Positions 1-7,587 of a stretch of DNA of 46,962 nucleotides are shown here, one piece after another. How positions within the stretch are numbered: the stretch's first letter is position 1; each line of letters begins with the position of its first letter. The notes beneath the pieces were generated by a model. That model was not told where the DNA came from and made no database searches. It was given only the letters and a program-made list of their open reading frames with translations. The stretch covers positions 1-46,962 of the forward strand of contig PYIY01000059.1 in NCBI GenBank assembly GCA_003635195.1, read 5' to 3'. The position numbers were made by a program, and so were the translations under genes. This DNA is from Candidatus Poribacteria bacterium (GTDB lineage Bacteria > Poribacteria > WGA-4E > WGA-3G).

Positions 1-1
1 T

Positions 2-523
2 CAGCAGCAATGGAGCAATCGGATTGATAATCTTGCCATCACGCGATGTGATCAGGTCTGGGTCGGTGATATTACCTACGTCCGTTTGAAAGGACATTTC
101 GTCTACGTCGCGGTGCTCATGGATGTCTTCACTCGCATGATAAGAGGGTGGCAGGTCAGTCGGCACCTGAACCAACCCCTGACGTTGAAGCCTTTAGAAC
201 AAGCACTGCGTCAGAGCGTCCCAGAGATCCATCATTCCGATCAAGGCGTGCAGTATCTGTCTAATACTTACATCAAGACCTTGATATGTCATGGGATAGA
301 GGTCTCTTTAGCCCGTAGAGGGTGTCCTTGGGAGAACGGGTATGCCGAAAGACTCATCCGAACGCTCAAGGAAGAGGAAGTCCACCTCAATGACTATGAG
401 AATATCTCAGAAGTTGAATCACGTATCGGTTATTTTATTCAACAGGTGTATAACCAGAAACGCCCGCATTCGGCGTTAGGGTATTTAACACCCGTCGAAT
501 TTGAGCAAAAAAACTTGTCTTAA
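2..523 (+). CDS. IS3-family transposase (OrfB), C-terminal part
   Basis: The reading frame is open from the window edge, so the N-terminus lies outside. What remains is an rve/DDE integrase core. The first catalytic Asp is in WVGDITY (bases 68-70), the second in HSDQG (239-241), and the Glu in GYAERLI (347-349). The last two are separated by 35 residues, the D35E spacing of IS3/retroviral-type integrases. The end of the protein, with KRPHSALGYLTPVEFE, is the usual IS3 C-terminus. It would catalyse cut-and-join transposition through a circular intermediate. The first ORF, which normally supplies OrfA by frameshift, is not in view. The right terminal repeat should lie just after 523, but I could not define it. 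Confidence 0.93.
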   Translation, partial: QQQWSNRIDNLAITRCDQVWVGDITYVRLKGHFVYVAVLMDVFTRMIRGWQVSRHLNQPLTLKPLEQALRQSVPEIHHSDQGVQYLSNTYIKTLICHGIEVSLARRGCPWENGYAERLIRTLKEEEVHLNDYENISEVESRIGYFIQQVYNQKRPHSALGYLTPVEFEQKNLS

Positions 524-590
524 CTTTACGGAATTGCGGCCCTAATTAGCGTTGGCACTACAAAAAGTTAACTAACACAAGTCGTTATAT

Positions 591-768
591 ACTGAATGGT
601 TCTGGAATCAACCCAAGGCTATTTAATTTTCGTTTTTTCAAGCATTTTGCTCGGAAGATCGCGAGCGACAAGAAACCCCCAAGCAAAAACACTCGCTTCT
701 ACAGAAGAGCGCGTTTGAAAAAACGATTGTAAAACATAGAGAACTGAATGGCTCTGGATATCAACCCA
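591..768. repeat. Two direct copies of the MITE/IS right end
   Basis: A motif matching the right end of the MITE at 11562-11761 occurs twice in the same orientation: ACTGAATGGTTCTG at 591-604 and AACTGAATGGCTCTG at 742-756. Both are followed by a similar flank (GAATCAACCCA and GATATCAACCCA). The 150 bp between them carries the motif AGAAACCCCCAAGCAAAAAC (671-690), also similar to the MITE interior. No matching left ends are visible, so these are solo or degraded ends. They fill most of the 318-bp gap between the IS3 gene and the next gene. Confidence 0.6.
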
Positions 769-775
769 TATTAAC

Positions 776-804
776 TTGACGGGTAGGTTCTATTTTGGTA
801 TACT
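776..804 (+). promoter_or_regulatory. Sigma-70-type promoter of the isomerase gene
   Basis: TTGACG at 776-781 and TATACT at 799-804 are separated by exactly 17 bp. Transcription would begin near 811, about 30 nt before the ATG at 842. This also rules out an in-frame upstream start at 776, which would lie in the -35 box. Confidence 0.75.
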
Positions 805-841
805 ATCCGAAAATGGCATAAGCCAAATAGAAGGAGTCACT

Positions 842-1627
842 ATGGCAACAGAAAACGCGCGCTCTGCGAAACAGATCGCAGCGCAGCTTTATACTGTCAG
901 AGAATTTACCAAAACTGAGGCGGATATCGCGGAGACAATCAAAAAGGTTCGGCAACTCGGTTATGAGGCGGTGCAATGCTCCGCACTCGGTCCGATTGAA
1001 CCTGCAGCCCTGAAAAACATCGTTGACGGTGAAGGTATCAGCATCATTGCGACCCATACCAGTTACGAAAGGATGCGCGACGAACCGCAAGCCGTCATTG
1101 ACGAACATCAATTGTGGGAATGCAAGCACGCCGCGATTGGTGGACTTCCCGGTGAATACCGTACGGCTGAAGGGTACGCCACCTTCGCGAAAGAGGCATC
1201 CGAAGTTGCAGCACGACTCGCCGAAGGCGGCTTGACCTTTTCCTATCACAACCATAGTTTCGAGTTGGAACGCTACAACGGACGCACTGGGCTGGAGATT
1301 TTATATGCGGAAAGCGATCCGAACTATTTTAAGAGCGAACTGGATACGTACTGGATTCAGCACGGTGGTGGCGACCCAGCAGAATGGGTGCGTCAGTTAA
1401 AAGGGCGCGCCGACATCATTCATCTCAAGGATATGGCGATGGAAGGTTCCTCACAACGCTTCGCGGAAGTCGGTGAAGGTAACCTTAACTGGTCTGCCAT
1501 TTTAAATGCTTGTGTCTATGCAGGCGTTGAGTGGTATATCATCGAACAAGATAGCTGCTACGAACGCGACCCGTTTGAAAGTTTAGGTATCAGCCTGAGA
1601 AACTTGAAAGAGATGGGTTTTGTGTAG
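842..1627 (+). CDS. Sugar phosphate isomerase/epimerase-like TIM-barrel protein
   Basis: A protein of 261 aa of the xylose-isomerase-like TIM-barrel superfamily (AP_endonuc_2 fold). Conserved metal-site segments appear in the usual order: FSYHNHSFELE, SELDTYWIQHGG, ADIIHLKDM and, near the end, WYIIEQD. They supply the His, Asp and Glu ligands of a divalent metal. The length fits the family. The ATG at 842 is preceded by an AGAAGGAG ribosome site 8 nt upstream and lies downstream of a strong promoter. The family includes inosose dehydratases, hydroxypyruvate isomerases and many uncharacterised epimerases, and the sequence alone does not fix the substrate. It appears to be a single-gene transcript ending in the GC palindromes that follow. 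Confidence 0.85.
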   Translation: MATENARSAKQIAAQLYTVREFTKTEADIAETIKKVRQLGYEAVQCSALGPIEPAALKNIVDGEGISIIATHTSYERMRDEPQAVIDEHQLWECKHAAIGGLPGEYRTAEGYATFAKEASEVAARLAEGGLTFSYHNHSFELERYNGRTGLEILYAESDPNYFKSELDTYWIQHGGGDPAEWVRQLKGRADIIHLKDMAMEGSSQRFAEVGEGNLNWSAILNACVYAGVEWYIIEQDSCYERDPFESLGISLRNLKEMGFV

Positions 1628-1648
1628 CAGTAGATTAGATGCTATATT

Positions 1649-1769
1649 GAGGAGGGGCGGGAAACCCGCCCCCTACAAAAGAAAGTACGTTTTTATCTTA
1701 CTTTACAAAGAGGAGGGGCGGGAAACCCGCCCCCTACAAAAGAAAGTACATTTTTATTTGACTTTCAAA
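1649..1769. repeat. Tandem 61-bp repeat with GC-rich palindrome
   Basis: Two head-to-tail copies start at 1649 and 1710. Each carries a perfect hairpin, GGGGCGGG-AAA-CCCGCCCC (first copy 1654-1672), followed by CCTACAAAAGAAAGTAC and a T-rich tract. The hairpins could end transcription of the isomerase gene in either direction. The T-rich tail of the second copy contains the -35 box of the tRNA promoter. Confidence 0.85.
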
Positions 1770-1786
1770 GTGGCTTATGATACAAT
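1758..1786 (+). promoter_or_regulatory. Promoter of tRNA-Pro
   Basis: TTGACT (1758-1763) and TACAAT (1781-1786) are 17 bp apart and lie 24 bp before the tRNA. The -35 box is inside the second copy of the 61-bp repeat. The first copy has TCTTAC at that place, so only the second copy carries a good -35. Confidence 0.7.
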
Positions 1787-1810
1787 TAAGTGGATTAATT
1801 TTGTGAATAA

Positions 1811-1884
1811 CGGGGCGTGGCGCAGCCCGGAAGCGCGCTTGAATGGGGTTCAAGAGGTCGCTGGTTCGAATCCAGTCGCCCCGA
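1811..1884 (+). tRNA. tRNA-Pro (anticodon GGG)
   Basis: A complete cloverleaf of 74 nt. The acceptor CGGGGCG (1811-1817) pairs with CGCCCCG (1877-1883), with discriminator A at 1884. The anticodon stem CTTGA/TCAAG is perfect around the loop ATGGGGT, with anticodon GGG at 1845-1847. The T-arm is CTGGTTCGAATCCAG. The first pair C1-G72 is typical of bacterial tRNA-Pro. The CCA end is not encoded. Confidence 0.95.
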
Positions 1885-1965
1885 TCTCTGATATGTAATT
1901 CGGTTTGTTCAGTGTTGCGATTAAGCGTCGCGCGGCAAGTCGGAAGAAAGGAGGGGATTGTAGTA

Positions 1966-3288
1966 GTGAAAAAATCGCACATTAATGTTGGCATCTTAGG
2001 CTGGGGCACCGTCGGCACAGGTGTTTCCAAGATCTTATTAAATCAGAATGCCCTCATTGCCAAAAACAGTGGTATTGAATTAAGCCTGAAAAAAATAGTT
2101 AAACGGACGCTACCGGCGACGCGAGACGGCGTCGAACTTCCCGCGGATTGTCTGACAACGAATCCGGCAGAAGTCGTTGACAATCCGGATGTTGATATCG
2201 TTGTTGAGTTAATTGGTGGTACCACGGAAGCGCACACGCTCATTAGCCGCGCGATCCGAAACGGCAAACATGTCGTTACAGCCAATAAAGCCCTCCTCGC
2301 AGAACACGGCGGCGAATTGTTCCAACTCGCTTCAGAGCATCAAGTTAGCCTTAATTTTGAAGCAAGCACTGCCGGTGGCATCCCGATCATCAAAACGCTC
2401 CAAGAGAGTTTTGCTGGCAACCAAATCCATTCCCTCTACGGTATTGTAAACGGAACGTGTAACTATATCCTGACTGAGATGCACGAACGGGCTGTCGATT
2501 TTTCGGACGTACTCAAATCCGCCCAAGACAAAGGCTATGCGGAAGCCGACCCGACGTTTGATGTTGATGGTATTGATGCGGCGCAAAAACTCATTCTCCT
2601 GATCGCGCTTGCCTATCGGAGCAATATCTCATTGTCACAATTTCATGTTGAAGGGATCACAGGCATCACCCAAAAAGAGATCCAATATGCGCGCGAACTC
2701 GGTTATGTCATTAAACTGCTGGCTATTGCGAAGTTAAGTGATGGTAACCGTGTAGAGGCGCGCGTTCACCCGACACTCGTGCCGGAGCGGAGTCTGTTGG
2801 CAAACGTCGGCGGTGCATTCAATGCGGTCTGCGTCATCGGCGATGCGGTTGGTCCCACGCTTTTTTATGGACAGGGCGCGGGCGAGATGCCGACGGCGAG
2901 TGCTGTCGTTGCGGACATTATTGATGCGGGAAAATCCGTGCAACAAGGTGTAAGTGCCCCAATTTCGCGAGCATGGCTTGCGGGTGCACAAGCAGAAGTC
3001 GATGTCTCCCCGATTGACGATATAGAGACGCGTTACTACCTCCGTTTTGTCGTTGCTGATCGCCCTGGGGTGCTCGCGAAAATCGGCACCATTTTGGGGA
3101 ACTGGCAGATTAGCATCGCCTCTGTCATCCAAAAAGATCCACACGGTATGGAGACTGTGTCACTTGTTATGCTGACACACAGCGCGCGGGAAAAGAATAT
3201 GAAGGCTGCACTTACCGAGATTCATACACTTGAAGCCGTGAAGGGTGACACCCAACTCATTAGAATCGAAGAAGAGGTCGATTTTTAA
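1966..3288 (+). CDS. hom: Homoserine dehydrogenase
   Basis: A protein of 440 aa that reduces aspartate semialdehyde to homoserine with NAD(P)H, at the branch to threonine and methionine. The N-terminal Rossmann motif is GILGWGTVGTG. Further family motifs are ANKALLAEHG, GTCNYILTEM and GYAEADPTFDVDGIDAAQK. A C-terminal ACT domain (about residues 360-440, starting RFVVADRPGVLAKI) suggests allosteric control, usually by threonine. The GTG start at 1966 is chosen because AAGGAGGGG lies 8-12 nt upstream. Longer in-frame starts would run into the tRNA. No threonine leader or riboswitch was seen between the tRNA and the gene. Confidence 0.95.
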   Translation: MKKSHINVGILGWGTVGTGVSKILLNQNALIAKNSGIELSLKKIVKRTLPATRDGVELPADCLTTNPAEVVDNPDVDIVVELIGGTTEAHTLISRAIRNGKHVVTANKALLAEHGGELFQLASEHQVSLNFEASTAGGIPIIKTLQESFAGNQIHSLYGIVNGTCNYILTEMHERAVDFSDVLKSAQDKGYAEADPTFDVDGIDAAQKLILLIALAYRSNISLSQFHVEGITGITQKEIQYARELGYVIKLLAIAKLSDGNRVEARVHPTLVPERSLLANVGGAFNAVCVIGDAVGPTLFYGQGAGEMPTASAVVADIIDAGKSVQQGVSAPISRAWLAGAQAEVDVSPIDDIETRYYLRFVVADRPGVLAKIGTILGNWQISIASVIQKDPHGMETVSLVMLTHSAREKNMKAALTEIHTLEAVKGDTQLIRIEEEVDF

Positions 3289-3324
3289 TTTTTAAAAACT
3301 AAGGACAGCCTGCGTGTTTACCCC

Positions 3325-3344
3325 CCTTGTATACAAGTACAAGG
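3325..3344. other. Small hairpin between hom and DUF177 gene
   Basis: CCTTGTA (3325-3331) and TACAAGG (3338-3344) form a 7-bp stem with a 6-nt loop in the gap after hom. There is no U tract, so a terminator role is unproven. Confidence 0.3.
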
Positions 3345-3386
3345 AAGCCTGAAGACTGTCTGATAATAGTTGAGGCGAAATTAAAG

Positions 3387-3929
3387 ATGGAAGGCATAAG
3401 AGACACGTTAGTGTTCGACATGAAAGACCTTCGACACGAGGACTTCAAAGCATACGAAGCACTTGTGCCGCCTGGGCCGCTCGGTTTGAACTATGAGGAG
3501 GTAGAATTTCCTAACCCTCTGTCCTGTGTCGTCCGGTTGTTTCGCCAAGGCGACGATAATGTTTATGTGACAGCTGAGATTGAAACGAAAATTTTGGTAG
3601 AATGCGGACGTTGTATCACCCCGTTTGAGGTAGACATAGCAACAACGTTTGAACTGTTATTTTCTATCGGTAGTGAATCGTCAGAAGAGAGTGAAGCAGA
3701 TGAGCGATACTATGACGGCGAAACCTTAGATGTTTCAGAAGATGTTCGGCAGGCACTTGTCCTTGAAATACCGGCGTGGCCGCTTTGTTCCGAAACATGC
3801 CAAGGTCTATGCCCAGAATGTGGCGCGGAACTCAATATCAGCAAGTGTTCCTGCGAACCAACAGACGAGGCACCAGCATCCACCTCTAATCCGTTTGCGG
3901 TTCTGTCAAAAATGCTCGAAAATAGTTGA
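3387..3929 (+). CDS. DUF177 (YceD-like) protein
   Basis: A protein of 180 aa of the YceD/DUF177 family, whose genes sit directly upstream of rpmF in many bacteria and which has been linked to 23S rRNA accumulation in some. Metal-type Cys pairs are visible: CGRC in the middle, then CSETC, CPEC and CSC near the C-terminus. The ATG at 3387 is preferred, with a modest GAGG 12 nt upstream. An in-frame TTG at 3327 would add 20 residues and lies in a hairpin. The gene is followed by rpmF, the expected neighbour, which supports the call. Confidence 0.85.
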   Translation: MEGIRDTLVFDMKDLRHEDFKAYEALVPPGPLGLNYEEVEFPNPLSCVVRLFRQGDDNVYVTAEIETKILVECGRCITPFEVDIATTFELLFSIGSESSEESEADERYYDGETLDVSEDVRQALVLEIPAWPLCSETCQGLCPECGAELNISKCSCEPTDEAPASTSNPFAVLSKMLENS

Positions 3930-4011
3930 GATTATAACAAATATATAGAATTGTGGAGATAAACTAAACTCACGACTATCAAGCCCACAAAGAATTTTAA
4001 GGAGATAACCG

Positions 4012-4197
4012 ATGGCGCATCCGAAACGGAAAACGTCAAAATCGAAAAAAAGAATGCGGCGGAGCCATAACGCGCTCCACGATAAAGCGACAAGCGTCTG
4101 TTCATACTGCGGGGAAACGATCATTTCTCATCGTGTCTGCTCGGGGTGTGGACATTACAACGGACGACCTGTGCTAAAATCCACTGACGAGGCGTAG
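4012..4197 (+). CDS. rpmF: 50S ribosomal protein L32
   Basis: A protein of 61 aa. It starts with the L32 signature MAHPKRKTSKSKKRMRRSH and has two zinc-ribbon pairs, CSYCG and CSGCG. It is a component of the large ribosomal subunit. A clear AAGGAGATAAC ribosome site precedes the ATG. It lies between the DUF177 gene and fabH. In many bacteria plsX would sit between rpmF and fabH, but here it is absent. Confidence 0.97.
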   Translation: MAHPKRKTSKSKKRMRRSHNALHDKATSVCSYCGETIISHRVCSGCGHYNGRPVLKSTDEA

Positions 4198-4292
4198 ATA
4201 AGGCATCGGTGAGAAAAATCGGTGAGATTTCATGGCAAATCTTGACTTGCAAGTAGTCCTTTAACAACGCCCAAAACGCCAAGAGAGATATA

Positions 4293-5288
4293 ATGACGCA
4301 ACTTCGACATGCAACTATCACAGGAACAGGTTCTTACCTCCCTGAACGGGTTGTTACCAACTTTGATCTTGAGAAAACGGTGGATACGAGTGACGAATGG
4401 ATTCGTCAACGCACAGGAATTACCGAACGACGTATCGCTGAAGACGATGTCGCTACATCAGATCTCTGTGTACATGCCGCACGCTGGGCAATTAAAAATG
4501 CGAATATCGACCCACTTGACATCGAGATGATTCTCGTTGCTACAGTGACCCCTGACACGTTTTTTCCATCAACAGCGTGCTATGTCCAAAAAGGCATCGG
4601 TGCGAAGCATGCCGCCGCGATGGATTTATCTGCTGCGTGTGCCGGTTTCCTTTATGGGTTGGATTTAGCCGATGGTATGATTAAATCTGGACGCTATAAT
4701 ACCATTCTTGTCATCGGTGGTGAAATTTTTAACAAAATCGTTGACTGGGAGGATAGAAGCACATGTGTTCTCTTTGGAGATGGGGCGGGTGCTGCTGTCG
4801 TCCAAGCCACGGATGAACCGAAAGGGATCCTTGCATCTTATATCGGGTCCGATGGCGATTATGCTGATATCGATCTTCTCGGTATCCCTGCAGGTGGATC
4901 CAGAATGCCGATCACTCCGGAAGTGATAGACCGAAAAAGAGACAAACTTCAGATGAACGGTCGCGAGGTCTTTAAACTCGGGGTGCGCCTTATGCCCGAA
5001 GCTGCGCAACGTGTATTACAAGCGGCGAATGTCAGTATTGAGGATATCGATCTATTGATTCCACATCAAGCGAATTTACGCATTATTGAGGCAGTCGGGG
5101 ATAGGCTCGGTATGCCGCGAGAGAAGGTTTATATTAACGTTGATAAATACGGTAATACCTCCGCAGCAACGGTGATTATCGCTTTGGATGAGGCAATTCG
5201 GGAAGGGCGCGCAAAGCCGGGTGATCTGCTTCTGTTTGTAACTTTTGGCGCGGGTTTAACATGGGGAAGCACACTCCTACGGTTATAG
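4293..5288 (+). CDS. fabH: 3-oxoacyl-ACP synthase III
   Basis: A protein of 331 aa. It condenses acetyl-CoA with malonyl-ACP to begin fatty-acid synthesis. The Cys-His-Asn triad is visible: Cys116 in SAACAGFLYG, His in LLIPHQANLRI and Asn in YGNTSAAT. The typical N-terminal segments GTGSYLPERVVTN and SDEWIRQRTGI are present and the length is normal. It is the first enzyme gene of the fab cluster, followed 55 bp later by fabD. Confidence 0.97.
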   Translation: MTQLRHATITGTGSYLPERVVTNFDLEKTVDTSDEWIRQRTGITERRIAEDDVATSDLCVHAARWAIKNANIDPLDIEMILVATVTPDTFFPSTACYVQKGIGAKHAAAMDLSAACAGFLYGLDLADGMIKSGRYNTILVIGGEIFNKIVDWEDRSTCVLFGDGAGAAVVQATDEPKGILASYIGSDGDYADIDLLGIPAGGSRMPITPEVIDRKRDKLQMNGREVFKLGVRLMPEAAQRVLQAANVSIEDIDLLIPHQANLRIIEAVGDRLGMPREKVYINVDKYGNTSAATVIIALDEAIREGRAKPGDLLLFVTFGAGLTWGSTLLRL

Positions 5289-5343
5289 CCGTCAGTCATC
5301 ATTAGTCAACTGCTGAAAGCCGATAGCCATTCATCAGAAGAAA

Positions 5344-6282
5344 ATGACACAACTCGCCTTTATTTTTCCAGGGCAAGGTTCACAACAGGTAGGCATGGGT
5401 GCGGAATTGGCACGAGCCTATCCAATTGCCAACACTGTTTTTCAGGAAGCCGATGCAGCCCTTGGACGTGCCTTGAGCCAACTCTGTTTTGAGGGACCGG
5501 AGGATGCTTTAAAACAGACCGAAAATACACAACTCGCTATTTTGACTTGCAGCGTTGCAACATTGCAAGTCCTAAAGGAATCCGGTATTACGCCAAACGC
5601 GGTCGCTGGGCATAGTTTAGGTGAGTATTCGGCACTTGTAGCTGCAGGCGTTCTCGAATTTGCTGATGCTCTGCGCTTGGTACACGTACGTGCGAGTCTG
5701 ATGGCGGAAGCTGGAGAAACACAACAGGGTACTATGGCGGCAATCCTTGGAATGGAAATTGAGCAACTGCAACAGCTCTGTGACAGTGCCGAAGGAACCG
5801 TAAATATCGCCAACTACAACTGTCCCGGTCAATTAGTAATTTCTGGGGAAGTAGATGCTGTCAATCAGGTCGTCTCACTCGCCAAAGTTGAGATTGGTGA
5901 GCGCCGGTGTCGCCTTTTGCCAGTCAGCGGAGCATTTCATTCGCCATTGATGGCATCGGCACAACAACAATTCAAATCCGTGCTTGATACAATGAGGTTG
6001 CATCCACCCCAAGTTGACATTGTAATGAATGTAACCGGCGAGTTTGCAACGGATGCGGAGAACATTAGGGACCTGCTCTTTCAACAGATAACACAACCTG
6101 TACAGTGGGAAAAAACGCTACGGACTATTGAGAAAACTGGTATCACGCATTTCGTAGAGGTAGGACCGGGGAAAGTATTGTCCGGATTAGTAAAACGGAC
6201 GCTTTCGGATAGCAGTACACTGACTATTGAAGACATTAAGACGCTGTCTCTTGCAGTAGATAAATACGGAAATAGTGGATAA
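5344..6282 (+). CDS. fabD: Malonyl-CoA:ACP transacylase
   Basis: A protein of 312 aa. It moves malonyl groups from CoA to ACP. It carries the FPGQGSQ motif at the N-terminus and the catalytic Ser91 in AGHSLGEYSA, with the conserved GAFHSPLM segment supplying the active-site His. The stop codon almost abuts fabG, so the two are probably co-translated. Standard FabD length and architecture. Confidence 0.97.
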   Translation: MTQLAFIFPGQGSQQVGMGAELARAYPIANTVFQEADAALGRALSQLCFEGPEDALKQTENTQLAILTCSVATLQVLKESGITPNAVAGHSLGEYSALVAAGVLEFADALRLVHVRASLMAEAGETQQGTMAAILGMEIEQLQQLCDSAEGTVNIANYNCPGQLVISGEVDAVNQVVSLAKVEIGERRCRLLPVSGAFHSPLMASAQQQFKSVLDTMRLHPPQVDIVMNVTGEFATDAENIRDLLFQQITQPVQWEKTLRTIEKTGITHFVEVGPGKVLSGLVKRTLSDSSTLTIEDIKTLSLAVDKYGNSG

Positions 6283-6283
6283 G

Positions 6284-7060
6284 ATGGCTGTGACAACAGA
6301 ACAAAATGCTTTTAGAGAAGACCTATTGAGCGACAAAACGGCTATTGTTACAGGCGCGTCGCGTGGCATTGGTGCGGCGATTGCGCAGAGACTCTGCGAA
6401 GCCGGGGCAAATGTTGTACTTTGCTCGCGTTCTGCCGAGTCAGTCGCACAGATCGCCGATACACTACAGAGCAAAGGCTACACTACATATTCAATGGCTG
6501 CCAATATCTCTGAAAAGACGGATGTTGAAGCATTAATTGAAAAAACGATTGCTCAGTTTTCGCAAATCGATATTCTCGTGAACAATGCGGGGATTACCCG
6601 CGACATGTTGCTCATGCGCCTCAAAGATGAGGACTGGGAGGCTGTGTTACAGACAAATCTAACCGGCACGATGTATTGTACGCGTGCTGTTCTACGCCCG
6701 ATGATACGCCAGAAAAGTGGACGCATTATCAATATTTCATCGGTCGTTGGACTTGTAGGAAACGCGGGACAAGCGAATTACGCCGCCGCGAAAGCAGGCA
6801 TCATCGGTTTCACAAAGGCTACAGCAAAAGAGGTTGGTGGGCGCGGTATTACCGTAAACGCTATCGCGCCTGGTTTTATCACAACAGACATGACGGCACA
6901 AATCCCGGAAGAGAATCAGAAACAACTGCTTGAACTCATCCCGCTACGGGAGTTTGGGCATCCAGAAGATGTGGCAGACGCTGTCTGTTTTTTAGCATCG
7001 GATGCTGCACGTTATATCACCGGCCAAACACTTCAGGTTGACGGTGGCATGGTAATGTAA
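6284..7060 (+). CDS. fabG: 3-oxoacyl-ACP reductase
   Basis: A protein of 258 aa. It is an NADPH-dependent short-chain dehydrogenase that reduces beta-ketoacyl-ACP. The cofactor motif is TGASRGIG, followed by NNAG and the catalytic Ser...Tyr-x-x-x-Lys in INISSVVG...NYAAAK. The C-terminus TGQTLQVDGGMVM is characteristic of FabG. The ATG at 6284 starts 1 nt after the fabD stop. An in-frame GTG at 6275 would overlap fabD by 8 nt and cannot be excluded. The N-terminal extension before LSDKTAIVTG is about 15 residues longer than usual. Confidence 0.95.
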   Translation: MAVTTEQNAFREDLLSDKTAIVTGASRGIGAAIAQRLCEAGANVVLCSRSAESVAQIADTLQSKGYTTYSMAANISEKTDVEALIEKTIAQFSQIDILVNNAGITRDMLLMRLKDEDWEAVLQTNLTGTMYCTRAVLRPMIRQKSGRIINISSVVGLVGNAGQANYAAAKAGIIGFTKATAKEVGGRGITVNAIAPGFITTDMTAQIPEENQKQLLELIPLREFGHPEDVADAVCFLASDAARYITGQTLQVDGGMVM

Positions 7061-7067
7061 TTCAGAA

Positions 7068-7130
7068 GTTGTCAGTTAACAGTCACAAAAGGATTGTTGT
7101 TTCCTCCAAAGCCTCTTTCAACTGACAACT
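7068..7130. repeat. Inverted repeat of the AACTGACAACT type before acpP
   Basis: AGTTGTCAGTT (7068-7078) is the exact reverse complement of AACTGACAACT (7120-7130), and the right arm repeats again up to 7139. This makes a stem-loop in the fabG-acpP gap. It is related in sequence to the inverted repeat after acpP. Confidence 0.7.
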
Positions 7131-7178
7131 GACAACTGTAAACTTTAAAAATTTAAAAAGGAGATTAGAAAAACGCTT

Positions 7179-7412
7179 ATGGCAACAAATCAAGAACGCC
7201 TTATCGAAATTATCGCCAAACAACTCGGTGTTGACGAAGATAATGTTACCCCAGATGCCTCCTTCATGGAAGATTTGGGTGCCGATTCACTCGATACCGT
7301 TGAATTGGTCATGGCACTTGAAGAGGAGTTCGATATCGAAATTCCTGATAGTGATGCGGAAAAGATTCAGACAGTTCAAGATGCCTTGAATTACCTTGAC
7401 GAAAACGTGTAG
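7179..7412 (+). CDS. acpP: Acyl carrier protein
   Basis: A protein of 77 aa, acidic and helical. Ser37 in the motif [10 protein letters not shown] is the site for 4'-phosphopantetheine attachment. It carries growing acyl chains for the neighbouring Fab enzymes. AAAAGGAG lies upstream but unusually far, about 16 nt, from the ATG. The gene is flanked on both sides by inverted repeats of the TCAGTTATCAG type, so its transcript level may be set apart from its neighbours. Confidence 0.97.
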   Translation: MATNQERLIEIIAKQLGVDEDNVTPDASFMEDLGADSLDTVELVMALEEEFDIEIPDSDAEKIQTVQDALNYLDENV

Positions 7413-7418
7413 ATTTTA

Positions 7419-7565
7419 GTTATCAGTTATCAGTTGTCAGTTTTCAGTTAAGAGACTTTGACGTAACAATTCACACTACCCTGGAGTACTCCAAAGTGGG
7501 GTAGATTGTTGCCGAGAACCTCTGACCGCTAACCGTTCTCACTGCGAAGCATGATAACTGATAAC
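7419..7565. repeat. 147-bp element with perfect 14-bp inverted ends
   Basis: GTTATCAGTTATCA (7419-7432) and TGATAACTGATAAC (7552-7565) are exact reverse complements and enclose about 119 bp. The interior holds the 12-bp palindrome TGGAGTACTCCA (7482-7493), flanked by CTACCC and GGGGTAG. It occupies nearly the whole acpP-fabF gap. It looks like a small palindromic mobile or regulatory element. Confidence 0.8.
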
Positions 7566-7587
7566 CCTTAAAAAAAGGATCGGTCTC

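Noticed and set aside
1843..1965. A longer N-terminus for homoserine dehydrogenase reaching back to 1843
   Set aside because: It would begin inside the tRNA-Pro gene and the added residues do not look like this family. GTG at 1966 has a good ribosome site.
1885..1965. A threonine-type attenuator before hom
   Set aside because: No leader frame rich in Thr or Ile codons and no terminator hairpin were found in the gap after the tRNA.
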